Shown here: positions 1 through 7,773 of the stretch, piece by piece
Numbering within the stretch: the stretch's first letter is position 1
Layout of the letters: each line of letters starts with the position of its first letter
Assembly (NCBI GenBank): GCA_025060505.1
Contig: JANXBU010000002.1
Location: 124,001 to 188,000, forward strand
Length of the DNA: 64,000 nucleotides
Direction: 5' to 3'
From: Candidatus Calescibacterium sp.
GTDB taxonomy: Bacteria > Calescibacteriota > Calescibacteriia > Calescibacteriales > Calescibacteriaceae
Translations under genes and position numbers: made by a program
Notes under the pieces: model-generated
Database searches by the model: none
Told to the model about the DNA's origin: nothing
What the model saw: the letters and a program-made list of their open reading frames with translations, nothing else

Positions 1-1127
1 TCACTCCATACACCACCATTTATAGAAAAAGATACTTTGTTTGTTGTACTATCTCCCTTTATCTTGATTTCAGTAAAGCGAGAGGAGATAACATTGTTTG
101 GAGACCTGAATGCATAAATTGACGGTGATACAGTAAGTCCTATAACTCCCTTATCGTCAAATTCAAGAGCCAATGCCTTTTCATTACCAGCAGAAACCAA
201 ATAGGATTTTTTTATGTCTGCAAGAGGCAAGGTTAAAATAGGAAAAACAATTGGTTTAAAATCAAGCCTTGATAAAAATATTTCAATAACATAGGAAAGT
301 ATACTAAAAAATCTTGAGTCAAAATCAATAACTCCCTGAATACTTTCTTTTTTCTTTTTTATATTCTCTATTACTTTTCTAGGTACATAGTCTAGTTCGT
401 AGTAGAAATCTGGTTTTATTCTATAATCACATCGACCAAACACTGTATAAAGTGTGCTCCTTTTGAGATTCATTTCTCCCGAAATATAGCGAACATCTGG
501 TATCCACGAGATAATATCTACTGTTATAGGTAGCGAGAAAGAGGTTCTGATGAATATATCTCTTCCACCTCCAATGCTTGCAGATATTTCAAGGTCAATT
601 CTTGCCATAATATAGTGGGGGAATTTTTCCGAACAAGGTCTGCCGTCTGGTGTATCTTTTACAGTTTGACCATCTATTACATCAAGGTTGACTAATCTTG
701 CATCAAAGATTATCTTCTCTGGTATTTCTTTGACTCCCTCTTTGAACTCTGGAACTATCTCGTATACATACGATGGGTCGAACTCCACTTTGATTTTTTC
801 TCCACTGTTTCTCAAAAGTGCATCCCTTATAAGTGTTAATGGTAAAACAGCTCTTACAGGATGAGTAAACGTAGGAGGATCTATTTCAACATATCCATAT
901 TGGCAAGTCTCAAGTGGCTCTACACAGAAATGGTAGTAGCTCCCAAAAATACTATAATAGGTATAAGCTTTTATATCTGGATAAAAATTTGTCTGGAAAT
1001 AATTTTTCTCCACAAAGTCATATATACCTTGAAACTGAATTATAAAAGAAGAAGCATAGACTCTCTCAATTAGCAGAGCTAATATGAAAGCCCAAACAAA
1101 GTTTTGTAAAAATCTTAAACAAATCAT
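1..1127 (-). CDS. Secreted protein of unknown function (C-terminus outside window)
   Basis: An open frame runs leftward from an ATG at 1127 to the window edge without a stop, giving 375 codons. The first 25 residues form a signal peptide (hydrophobic core WAFILALLIE, probable cleavage after VYA). The rest is a mixed, beta-rich sequence with a few cysteines and no domain I recognise. A TATAAT (complement of 1142-1153 region) lies about 15 nt upstream of the ATG, and no Shine-Dalgarno is visible, so the mRNA leader would be short. It is divergent from the gene at 1273. Exported location is inferred from the signal peptide only; the function is unknown. Confidence 0.75.
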   Translation of the reverse strand, partial: MICLRFLQNFVWAFILALLIERVYASSFIIQFQGIYDFVEKNYFQTNFYPDIKAYTYYSIFGSYYHFCVEPLETCQYGYVEIDPPTFTHPVRAVLPLTLIRDALLRNSGEKIKVEFDPSYVYEIVPEFKEGVKEIPEKIIFDARLVNLDVIDGQTVKDTPDGRPCSEKFPHYIMARIDLEISASIGGGRDIFIRTSFSLPITVDIISWIPDVRYISGEMNLKRSTLYTVFGRCDYRIKPDFYYELDYVPRKVIENIKKKKESIQGVIDFDSRFFSILSYVIEIFLSRLDFKPIVFPILTLPLADIKKSYLVSAGNEKALALEFDDKGVIGLTVSPSIYAFRSPNNVISSRFTEIKIKGDSTTNKVSFSINGGVWS

Positions 1128-1194
1128 AAATTTGGTAATTTAATTATAATATTTTTAGGTATATTTAGCGATAAAAAAGATTGTAATAAATATA

Positions 1195-1227
1195 AGATAA
1201 AAATAGAAAAGTAATAGATAAAAATAG
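1195..1227. repeat. Short AT-rich direct repeat
   Basis: The 12-mer AGATAAAAATAG occurs at 1195-1206 and again at 1216-1227 in the AT-rich divergent intergenic region (1128-1272). No ORF or RNA is seen in this region. It may be simple low-complexity sequence around the two divergent promoters. Confidence 0.4.
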
Positions 1228-1272
1228 ATAAACATAAAAAATAAAATTAGACAGAAAAAATTGAGACTATAT

Positions 1273-2058
1273 ATGGATAAATTAGAAAAGAAAGTAAATG
1301 AAAGTCAAACATTTGAAGAAAGATTGAAGATATTTGATGAATTCAGATTAGCGAAAAGCAGAATACTCTCATCAGAAGATTTTGCGGAGGTAGTTCTCAG
1401 AGATAAAAAAACAAAAGAGCTAAAAAGGAGAAAGATAATACTTAAATCTGGATGGAGAAAAATAAAACTGTTTTTTGGTATATCAAGCGAAATACTTGAT
1501 GTAAGAAGAGAGAAAGATGGAGAAAAAATCATATACATATGCAAAGCTCGTGTGTATACTCAATCTGGTATAGCGTCTGAGGCAGTTGGTATATGTTCAT
1601 CTGACGAGCCGGGTAAATCATCAATGAACGAGTATGTTCTCTCTTCAATTGCTCAAACAAGGGCGATAAATAAAGCTATAGCAGATCTTGTTGGTGTAGA
1701 CTTTGAAGATGATCTGATAGAATATGAAAGAGATTATGAAAACTCTTCACTTGATATACAGGATGAAACAAGAGAAGATATAAGAAGAAAAGAAAACAAC
1801 AAAATAGTCTTAGCAGATAAAAATCAAATGATTTCAAAGATCTTTGATATGATTAAAGAAATAGAGGGAAAAATACCAAGGCATCAGATATTTTTGAGAA
1901 TAAAAAAACATCTCAAATTAGATGATAAAGCCCCTCTGAAAATATCAGAGTTAGATGTAAAGCAACTTACAGAGATACTAGAACTTCTGAACTCCATCAA
2001 AGAGAACCAATTTGACAACAGGAAGTTAGAAAGCAATAAAGAAGAAATCATATTCTGA
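1273..2058 (+). CDS. Possible single-strand annealing (Rad52/Erf-like) protein
   Basis: The product is 261 residues. Residues about 55-160 carry a recognisable block: SGWRKIKLFFGIS, an EAVGICSSDE segment, then AQTRAINKAIADLVG. I remember this arrangement (SGWRK, A.GVG.CS, A.TRA.N.AI.DLVG) from proteins of haloarchaea, Crenarchaeota and their viruses and plasmids, which I suspect have a Rad52/Erf-type annealing fold; that fold assignment is inference. Residues about 180-250 form a charged helical tail that could be a protein-interaction domain. The ATG at 1273 is preferred over an in-frame TTG at 1261. No phage genes are adjacent, so it may be a chromosomal repair gene or a domesticated element gene. 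Confidence 0.55.
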   Translation: MDKLEKKVNESQTFEERLKIFDEFRLAKSRILSSEDFAEVVLRDKKTKELKRRKIILKSGWRKIKLFFGISSEILDVRREKDGEKIIYICKARVYTQSGIASEAVGICSSDEPGKSSMNEYVLSSIAQTRAINKAIADLVGVDFEDDLIEYERDYENSSLDIQDETREDIRRKENNKIVLADKNQMISKIFDMIKEIEGKIPRHQIFLRIKKHLKLDDKAPLKISELDVKQLTEILELLNSIKENQFDNRKLESNKEEIIF

Positions 2059-2061
2059 CTA

Positions 2062-2119
2062 GAAGGAATTTAAATTAACATAACACACTGGAAGGAATTT
2101 AAATTAACAGAACACATAA
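2062..2119 (+). repeat. Tandem 29-bp imperfect repeat ending at a start codon
   Basis: Two head-to-tail copies (2062-2090 and 2091-2119) share the first 19 bases and differ at only a few later positions. The second copy ends exactly at the ATG of the next gene at 2120. Each copy contains a TTAAAT/TAAATT element that could act as a -10 box, so the duplication may have doubled the promoter. Confidence 0.7.
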
Positions 2120-2641
2120 ATGGAAATCAGAACAATCAGACTCCTGATTATACTCGTATCTCTGATTTTCCTGAGGTTTCTGATATTCCCACCTATAACA
2201 AAATATTTTGAGCTGAAAGAAGAAAAAGAAAAATATATCAAGCTGATTGAAGATCTCAGAGAGCAAAACAAAAATGTGAATTTTTTAGAAGAGGAGTTAA
2301 GGGAAATGAGAAGAAAAGTAGAAAACATTCAGGATTTCGCTCTGCCAGAATTTGAAATTTCTTCAATAGAGAAAAAGTCGGAAAAAACAGAGTGTCTGAG
2401 TGAAAGTTTTTGTCATACAATAAAATCTTATGAGATGAAATTTCCTGCGAATTTTGAGGATGTTGTAATCTTTTTCAAAGATTCAGCTGAATCAAAAAGC
2501 ATTGTTCTTATAAGGAGAATTGAAATATCAAGATCAAAAGAGGCACCGGAAGTAAAGATTTTATTGGAATATGCTGAGAAGATAGAAAAAGGTGGTACGG
2601 ATCAAACAGAAAATTTTGATAAACCTAACACAATTGAATAA
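2120..2641 (+). CDS. Inner-membrane PilO/GspM-like protein
   Basis: This 173-residue protein has one N-terminal membrane segment (residues about 7-27, LLIILVSLIFLRFLIF) and then a coiled coil (about 32-72). A small alpha/beta domain follows (about 100-160, with MKFPANFEDVVIFF and IVLIRRIEIS). That order is typical of PilO and GspM, the bitopic proteins of type IV pilus and type II secretion inner-membrane platforms; the sequence is too diverged to choose. A GspL-like gene lies at 60909 in this window, so a GspM role is possible. The gene follows the 1273 gene after 61 bp containing a tandem repeat. Family assignment is by architecture, not by a diagnostic motif. Confidence 0.5.
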   Translation: MEIRTIRLLIILVSLIFLRFLIFPPITKYFELKEEKEKYIKLIEDLREQNKNVNFLEEELREMRRKVENIQDFALPEFEISSIEKKSEKTECLSESFCHTIKSYEMKFPANFEDVVIFFKDSAESKSIVLIRRIEISRSKEAPEVKILLEYAEKIEKGGTDQTENFDKPNTIE

Positions 2642-2653
2642 AAAAGATAATAT

Positions 2654-3157
2654 TTATCTGTAAATAGGTATATTTTTTCCTTCAAGATGTGATGCAACTT
2701 CAATGAACTCCTGTGGAACCTCCAAGGACTTGTTGTCAAAATAATCAAACATAACCTGTATAGACTGAGCCTCAGCGATTACTCTTGAAGAATCTTTTCT
2801 ATTCTTTGCTATAACTACATAATCGAACGGAAAACTTTTTCTCATGAAGAAAGGAATTCTTATTCCAATCTCAAGATCATCATGCAAGAAAAGTTGATTT
2901 TTATAAACACAGGTTATTTCAGCAAGGATGACGGAAAAAACATTAGTGTTAAGGTTTCTTTCAGAAGCGATTTCTCTTAATCTGTTCATGTAATGAACCC
3001 GGGCTGTTTCTAAGAAAGCTATCATAGACACATTGTTTATGTGTCCCATCATATCTGTATCACAGAACCGCATCTGAATTTTCACCCATACAGAGAAATC
3101 TTGCTCCGAGAATTTCAAAATCCTTCTTCCTTCTATTAGGGTTATTCTTTCAGACAT
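2654..3157 (-). CDS. Acyl-CoA thioesterase, 4-hydroxybenzoyl-CoA/YbgC hotdog type
   Basis: The 167-residue product has the hotdog-fold thioesterase signature near residue 30: RFCDTDMMGHINN, in which the second Asp and the GH.NN match the catalytic region of YbgC/4HBT enzymes, followed by FLETAR. It hydrolyses some acyl-CoA thioester; the substrate cannot be read. Its ATG lies one base after the stop of the biotin carrier gene (TGA-T-ATG), so it is translationally coupled to accB and is the last gene of the accC-accB operon. That context suggests it acts on the product or substrate of the carboxylase. Confidence 0.82.
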   Translation of the reverse strand: MSERITLIEGRRILKFSEQDFSVWVKIQMRFCDTDMMGHINNVSMIAFLETARVHYMNRLREIASERNLNTNVFSVILAEITCVYKNQLFLHDDLEIGIRIPFFMRKSFPFDYVVIAKNRKDSSRVIAEAQSIQVMFDYFDNKSLEVPQEFIEVASHLEGKNIPIYR

Positions 3158-3158
3158 A

Positions 3159-3662
3159 TCAGTTTCCGCTCTTTATTTTGACAAGTTTTTCTCCGGACAT
3201 AACATTCTTACCTTCTGAAATATACAGATCTTCAACTATTCCATCTATTGGTGACTTTATTGTGTTTATCATCTTCATAGATTCAAGATCCAGCAGAGCC
3301 TGGCCTTTCTGAACTTTATCGTTCTTCTTAACGTATACTTTCTTGACGGATCCTGAGAAAGAAGATTTTATAAGAGCAACATCCGGACTTTCATCTTCTC
3401 CCATAGCTTCTGGCGAGACTATTTCAAGATTAAAAATAGAATCATCTATTTCAATAACTCTTTCGTACTTTGACGAAAATATTCTTGAAAGTTTATGCTT
3501 CTTTCCATTTTCATCTTCTATTATTAAACTACCAAAAGGAGTTCTGTAAACCTTGAAAACAGATGTTTTTCCAGCATAGCTTACCTCATAGGTTTGTTCA
3601 TCCTTCTTCATAACAGAACCTTCAATCCTTTTTCCGGATTTGGTTTTAAGTCTCAATCTCAT
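3159..3662 (-). CDS. accB: Biotin carboxyl carrier protein of acyl-CoA carboxylase
   Basis: The protein has 167 residues. The C-terminal 75 residues are a biotinyl domain: LIKSSFSGSVKKVYVKKND, then the biotin-acceptor motif LESMKM with Lys130, then the hairpin partner IKSPIDGIVEDL. The motif has Ser in place of the usual Ala of EAMKM, as in some carboxylase subunits. Residues 1-90 are an N-terminal domain of the kind seen in stand-alone carriers of acetyl/propionyl-CoA carboxylases. It carries carboxybiotin from AccC to a carboxyltransferase. It starts 6 bp after accC and precedes a thioesterase gene. No carboxyltransferase gene lies in the window. Confidence 0.93.
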   Translation of the reverse strand: MRLRLKTKSGKRIEGSVMKKDEQTYEVSYAGKTSVFKVYRTPFGSLIIEDENGKKHKLSRIFSSKYERVIEIDDSIFNLEIVSPEAMGEDESPDVALIKSSFSGSVKKVYVKKNDKVQKGQALLDLESMKMINTIKSPIDGIVEDLYISEGKNVMSGEKLVKIKSGN

Positions 3663-3668
3663 AGTTTT

Positions 3669-5183
3669 TTACTTTAATCTAACATCTAATCTACCTGAAA
3701 ATTTCCAAGATGATTTACGCCATACTTTCTGAACTTTACTATCTGTATAGCCGTTCGAAAACTGTTGAGGAGATGAAAATGAAGAAAGATATGCTCCGAG
3801 CAGAAGAAGAGGCTCTGGTAAACTTTCGACAACCTGATTTTTGAAGTCTTCTAGTATTTTCTTCATACTCCAAGTGTCTATATTACCTTCTACGAAATCT
3901 TTATATTTGAGAACGAATTTGAAAAAAGGTATGTTGTTCTTTATTCCGTCGATTTTGAGTTCTTCGAGAGCAACAAGAAGCTTTGTTATAACTTCTTGAC
4001 GATTTTCTCCTTTTGCAAGTAGTTTGAGCAAAAGGGGATCATACTGAGATGGAACAGATATTCCTGAGTAGAGCCATCCATCGCACCTGACACCGGGTAA
4101 TGAAGGTTCTCTGTAGAAATTTACCAATCCACCAGATGGCATAAAATCATTGAAAGGATCCTCTGCGTATATTCTTAGCTCCATAGCATGTCCATGAACT
4201 TTTACTTGCTCCTGATCAAGATCTAGCTTTTCTCCTTGAGCTATTTTTATCTGGCGTTTTACTATATCTACTCCTGTGACAAGCTCTGTAACCGGATGCT
4301 CAACCTGAACACGAGCGTTTATCTCAATAAAATAAAAATTCCAATCTCTATCTACAATGAATTCAACAGTTCCGGCATTGAAATAATTTATTTTTTTCAT
4401 CACATCTACTGCAGCTTTACACATCTTCTGTCTTACGTTTTCTGGGAGGTGAGGAGACGGACTTTCTTCTATAACCTTCTGGTTCCTTCTTTGAAGCGAG
4501 CAGTCTCTTTCAAATAGATGCAGATACTTTCCGTGTTCATCTGCTATAACCTGAACCTCAATATGTTTTGGGTTCTGTATGTATTTTTCAAGATATACTC
4601 GTGGATCTCCGAAAGCTGCTTTTGCTTCTTCCGAAGCTTGCTTGAAAAGATGAACAAATTCATCTTCGGAGAAACATGGACGCATTCCTTTTCCACCACC
4701 ACCACCTGCTGCTTTCAGAAGAACAGGAAATCCGATTTTTCTTGCAGTATTTAGTCCCTCCTCGGGAGAAGATATAACATCGCTTCCGGGAACCGTTGGA
4801 ATTCCAGCCTCCTTTGCTTTCTGCCTTGCTATAGCTTTATCACCAGACATCAGCAGAGATTCTGGAGACGGACCTATGAACTTTATTCCTTTCTCTTCAC
4901 ATGCTTTTGCAAAGTCTTCTCTTTCCGAAAGGAAACCGTATCCTGGGTGAATAGCATCAGACTTTGATTTTTTCGCAACATCAAGTATCTGATCTATATC
5001 AAGATAATTCGAAATTTCATAACTCTCATCAGACATATACCTCCAAGGACCACCTACATCTTGCGGAGTGTAGACTGTAACAACCTTCTTCCCAAGTTCC
5101 CTTGCAGCTCTAATAACCCTTATTGCTATCTCTCCTCTGTTGGCAACGAGTATCTTCTTTATTCCACCTTTTTTTACAGACAT
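3669..5183 (-). CDS. accC: Biotin carboxylase (acetyl-/propionyl-CoA carboxylase)
   Basis: The product is 504 residues, slightly longer than the usual AccC of about 450. It carries the N-terminal domain (ILVANRGEIAIRVIRAAREL), the ATP-grasp glycine loop (AAGGGGGKGMR, about residue 160-170), the ERDCSLQRRNQKVIEE segment and the catalytic EINARVQVEHPVTE motif. The last 50 residues (after about 450) look like a linker rather than a carrier domain. It carboxylates biotin on the following AccB. A TATACT (complement 5193-5198) ends 9 nt before the ATG with no Shine-Dalgarno, so transcription should start within a few bases of the start codon. Confidence 0.95.
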   Translation of the reverse strand: MSVKKGGIKKILVANRGEIAIRVIRAARELGKKVVTVYTPQDVGGPWRYMSDESYEISNYLDIDQILDVAKKSKSDAIHPGYGFLSEREDFAKACEEKGIKFIGPSPESLLMSGDKAIARQKAKEAGIPTVPGSDVISSPEEGLNTARKIGFPVLLKAAGGGGGKGMRPCFSEDEFVHLFKQASEEAKAAFGDPRVYLEKYIQNPKHIEVQVIADEHGKYLHLFERDCSLQRRNQKVIEESPSPHLPENVRQKMCKAAVDVMKKINYFNAGTVEFIVDRDWNFYFIEINARVQVEHPVTELVTGVDIVKRQIKIAQGEKLDLDQEQVKVHGHAMELRIYAEDPFNDFMPSGGLVNFYREPSLPGVRCDGWLYSGISVPSQYDPLLLKLLAKGENRQEVITKLLVALEELKIDGIKNNIPFFKFVLKYKDFVEGNIDTWSMKKILEDFKNQVVESLPEPLLLLGAYLSSFSSPQQFSNGYTDSKVQKVWRKSSWKFSGRLDVRLK

Positions 5184-5192
5184 AAATTTTCC

Positions 5193-5198
5193 AGTATA
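5193..5198 (-). promoter_or_regulatory. -10 element TATACT of accC operon
   Basis: TATACT on the minus strand ends 9 nt from the accC start codon. The predicted transcription start leaves a leader of about three bases. No good -35 hexamer is seen at the right spacing. Confidence 0.45.
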
Positions 5199-5307
5199 AA
5201 GATTTCGAATGAAAGTTCAGATTTTTCGGTTTTTTTTAATTCTGGGAACAGAAAAAATTTTTTATTACTTTACTTAATCACAAGACAATAGCTGAAAAAT
5301 CCTGAAA

Positions 5308-5324
5308 AATAATACATTATTATT
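5308..5324. promoter_or_regulatory. Perfect palindrome, probable Zur/Fur-type operator
   Basis: AATAATA-CAT-TATTATT is a perfect 7-bp inverted repeat with a 3-bp centre. It lies 25 bp upstream of the first gene of the zinc-uptake operon. Its right arm contains TATTAT, which could be the -10 box, so a bound repressor would block the promoter. Fur-family operators are AT-rich palindromes of this size. The assignment to Zur is inferred from the operon content. Confidence 0.5.
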
Positions 5325-5349
5325 ATCCAACTTCACAATAAATCTTTCA

Positions 5350-5622
5350 ATGAAAAAAATTTCAAGTTCGTTGATTTTATCTTTCCTTGTTCTTATCTTG
5401 ACCACCTCTGGTTTATCCCATAATCACAATCATACAGAAGGTGTAGATAATCTTTGTATAGCTTGCAATATAACAAACAATCAGACTATAAAAACAGACG
5501 AACAAAAGTTATTCTCACAACTTTTTACATTTGAAGAAAAATATAAAACAGACGAAAGCAAAACGGAACCAGAAGATTTTTCGGAAATATCAAATAACAA
5601 GCCGAGAGATCCGCCGATTTAA
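5350..5622 (+). CDS. Small secreted His/Cys metal-binding protein of zinc operon
   Basis: This 90-residue protein starts with a signal peptide (residues 1-22, ISSSLILSFLVLILTTS). The mature N-terminus then carries a histidine cluster HNHNH (24-28) and a CIAC motif (36-39). The remainder is acidic and probably unstructured. Such small His-rich exported proteins are often found beside zinc transport genes; zinc chaperoning in the periplasm is inferred from composition and from the znuA/znuB genes downstream. It is the first gene of the operon, 25 bp after the palindrome. I do not recognise a named family. Confidence 0.7.
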   Translation: MKKISSSLILSFLVLILTTSGLSHNHNHTEGVDNLCIACNITNNQTIKTDEQKLFSQLFTFEEKYKTDESKTEPEDFSEISNNKPRDPPI

Positions 5623-5695
5623 ACCTCTTAATCTGCTCTTTTTTTTTAACACAATTGTAACACACACAATCTAGAACAAAAACAAAAAAAGCAAA

Positions 5696-5705
5696 AAGGA
5701 GGTGA
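5696..5705 (+). promoter_or_regulatory. Near-perfect Shine-Dalgarno AAGGAGGTGA
   Basis: The ten bases match the complement of a standard 16S rRNA 3' end, spaced 6 nt from the ATG at 5712. It shows that the anti-Shine-Dalgarno system works here, which makes the absence of such sites at many first genes notable. Confidence 0.85.
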
Positions 5706-5711
5706 AAACAA

Positions 5712-6794
5712 ATGTTTTTTGAAATAATAGCAATAAACATTTTAACTCAAGAGAAGGAATTAAAAGAAGAATTTATAAGAGGCAAGGCTCTACTTTTACC
5801 TGACATTTCTTTAGTTGGAGATATAGTAAACCAATCTAGCATAATCCATGAAAAGTTCAGGAACAACTTTATGATAAGAGAGTTTGAACTAGCTGTTCAG
5901 GGCTACATACATCCAAAAATAAGAGTAGATGCTTTCGCATCAGCTCACGCTGAGATCGGTCATCAAGAAGTTCATAATCACGAAGAAGAACATAATCATA
6001 GTCAATCACACTCCTCAGATGGTCATATTCATGGCGGGCTCAACTTTGAAGAAGGATATATTACATTTCTTCAAATAGTAGGTCCTTTGGGTGGAAGACT
6101 TGGAAGGAAATATATTGAGTTTGGTAAATTCAATCCGCTCCATCCGGAACAATGGCTATATGTAGATATTCCTCTTGTTCTTCAAGATAATTTTGGGCGT
6201 GAGAATCTTATAGGTGATGGAGGAAATATATCTTTGCTCTTTCCAGCTGAAACAGTGGTTTTGAAAATAGAAGCTGGTGTATGGAGAAACTTTTCTGGTC
6301 CGTTTGATGATGTTTTTTACAATGGAAGGATTATCTCAGCTTTGCCTGTTGGAGAATTATCAGAAATTGAGTTTGGTCTAAGTTCCGCATCTGGAATTAT
6401 ACAGAAAAAGGAAAAGAGAACTTTCTCAAACATACTCGGTACAGATTTATCATTCAAATACACTGATCCGGGATACAAGATACAGTTTATTGTTGAACCA
6501 ATAGCGAGAATTGAAAAATCTTTTGAATATGCAGGACTTTATACTTCTTTGTTTTACTCAACCAGAAACTTACAAATTGGTCTAAGATTCGACCAGACAC
6601 GGATCAGTGAGAAAATTGGAATAAATCCCACTGTAGCATTTCTACTGACCGAAACAACAAAACTTAGGGTTCAGTATGGTCTTCATATAGGTGAGCATAA
6701 ACATAATGGAGAAGAACATTCAAGTACAGACCACTTTATATTTCTTCAATTCATTTTCGCAATAGGGTCACATGGACATGTTTTACAGTTCTGA
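5712..6794 (+). CDS. His-rich outer-membrane beta-barrel protein, zinc-associated
   Basis: The product has 360 residues. After about 90 residues comes a histidine-rich segment (about 87-112, with HNHEEEHNH and HSSDGHIHGG). Amphipathic alternating beta strands continue to the end. It finishes with TDHFIFLQFIFAIGSHGHVLQF-type strands and a terminal Phe, the usual signal for outer-membrane barrel assembly. The start is fixed by a perfect Shine-Dalgarno, but the N-terminus lacks a clear signal peptide, which is odd; a short hydrophobic stretch (FFEIIAINIL) may serve. It is probably a porin or receptor assisting zinc entry across the outer membrane. The next gene is znuA-like. Location is well supported; substrate is inferred from context. 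Confidence 0.72.
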   Translation: MFFEIIAINILTQEKELKEEFIRGKALLLPDISLVGDIVNQSSIIHEKFRNNFMIREFELAVQGYIHPKIRVDAFASAHAEIGHQEVHNHEEEHNHSQSHSSDGHIHGGLNFEEGYITFLQIVGPLGGRLGRKYIEFGKFNPLHPEQWLYVDIPLVLQDNFGRENLIGDGGNISLLFPAETVVLKIEAGVWRNFSGPFDDVFYNGRIISALPVGELSEIEFGLSSASGIIQKKEKRTFSNILGTDLSFKYTDPGYKIQFIVEPIARIEKSFEYAGLYTSLFYSTRNLQIGLRFDQTRISEKIGINPTVAFLLTETTKLRVQYGLHIGEHKHNGEEHSSTDHFIFLQFIFAIGSHGHVLQF

Positions 6795-6795
6795 A

Positions 6796-6802
6796 AAGGA
6801 GG
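6796..6802 (+). promoter_or_regulatory. Shine-Dalgarno deciding the znuA start
   Basis: AAGGAGG lies just after the preceding stop codon and 8 nt before the ATG at 6811. It selects this ATG over an upstream in-frame ATG at 6772 that overlaps the preceding gene. Confidence 0.8.
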
Positions 6803-6810
6803 ATGGAGTT

Positions 6811-7770
6811 ATGAACACAAATAAAATAAAATTCATAATTAAATTCATAATGAGATTCATAAGAGAACATGCTTTTTTGATCATCTCATTAAGTTCTCTC
6901 ATAATTTCTTCAAGATCATATGCAAGAGAAATAAACGTAGTAGCTCCGATATGTTCATTTGGCTCAATCGCAAAGTCAATACTCGGTCAGAATGCAAAAG
7001 TTCAAATACTCGCTGATGGCAGGTTTGATCTGCACAGGGTTGAACCAAGACCATCTTTTCTCGCGTATCTTGCCAAAGCAGACTATGTTTTACCAGTTGG
7101 GATGAGATTAGATACTTGGTTCATATCTCTAATAGATGCTTCAAGAAACTCAAGAATATATCCGGGTTCACCTGGATTTATTGTTCTATATGACAAGGTC
7201 AAAATACTTGAGATACCTGCATTTAAACCGGGGGAAGCAAGAGCTGGAGATATTCATCCGGAAGGGAATCCACACTACTGGTTATCACCAGATAATGCTC
7301 TTATAATAGCTGAAACAATAGCGAAAACTATCTCTGCGCAAATTCCAGAAAGTGAACACATCTACCAGAATTATTTGAAATTTAAAGCAGATATAGAGAA
7401 TCTTAAGACAGAACTCAAACAGATTTTTTCTCAGTTCCGTGGATCAGAAGCTATAGCTTATCACAATTCTTGGAGATACCTTGAGGATTTTTTAGGTTTT
7501 GAAGTCAAAGAGTTCTTGGAACCTGCACCTGGGATTCCTCCTACTCCATCACAGATTGAGAAAGTCATAAATCTGATAAAACAAAGAAATATAAAGATAA
7601 TAATATATGAGCCATTCCAGCCCACCTCGCCTGTGGAATCTGTTTCAAGAAGAACAGGAACCAAAGCAGTTGAGCTATATCAGGATTGTGTTCCGAAATT
7701 AGATTATGCAAAGGACTATTTTTCTCTTCTAAGATATAATACTAAAAAGCTCATAGAGAGTCTGAAATAG
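6811..7770 (+). CDS. znuA: Zinc/manganese ABC transporter substrate-binding protein
   Basis: From the ATG chosen by its Shine-Dalgarno the protein is 319 residues. It has a long-n-region signal peptide ending about SRSYA (residue 38). The cluster A-I metal-binding pattern is present: His75 in DLHRVEPRPS, a His pair in the NPHYWLSPDN segment, His in AYHNSWRYLEDFLG, and an acidic residue near IYEPFQPT. The fold repeats and the GIPPTPSQI segment match ZnuA/TroA proteins. It captures a divalent metal, most likely zinc given the His-rich neighbours, and hands it to the permease encoded 3 bp downstream. A long His-rich loop seen in many ZnuA proteins is absent; the upstream proteins carry those histidines instead. 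Confidence 0.88.
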   Translation: MNTNKIKFIIKFIMRFIREHAFLIISLSSLIISSRSYAREINVVAPICSFGSIAKSILGQNAKVQILADGRFDLHRVEPRPSFLAYLAKADYVLPVGMRLDTWFISLIDASRNSRIYPGSPGFIVLYDKVKILEIPAFKPGEARAGDIHPEGNPHYWLSPDNALIIAETIAKTISAQIPESEHIYQNYLKFKADIENLKTELKQIFSQFRGSEAIAYHNSWRYLEDFLGFEVKEFLEPAPGIPPTPSQIEKVINLIKQRNIKIIIYEPFQPTSPVESVSRRTGTKAVELYQDCVPKLDYAKDYFSLLRYNTKKLIESLK

Positions 7771-7773
7771 TTT

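Noticed and set aside
5641-5650. T-run after the small His-rich gene suggesting an intrinsic terminator
   Set aside because: No stable GC stem precedes it and the downstream genes belong to the same operon.
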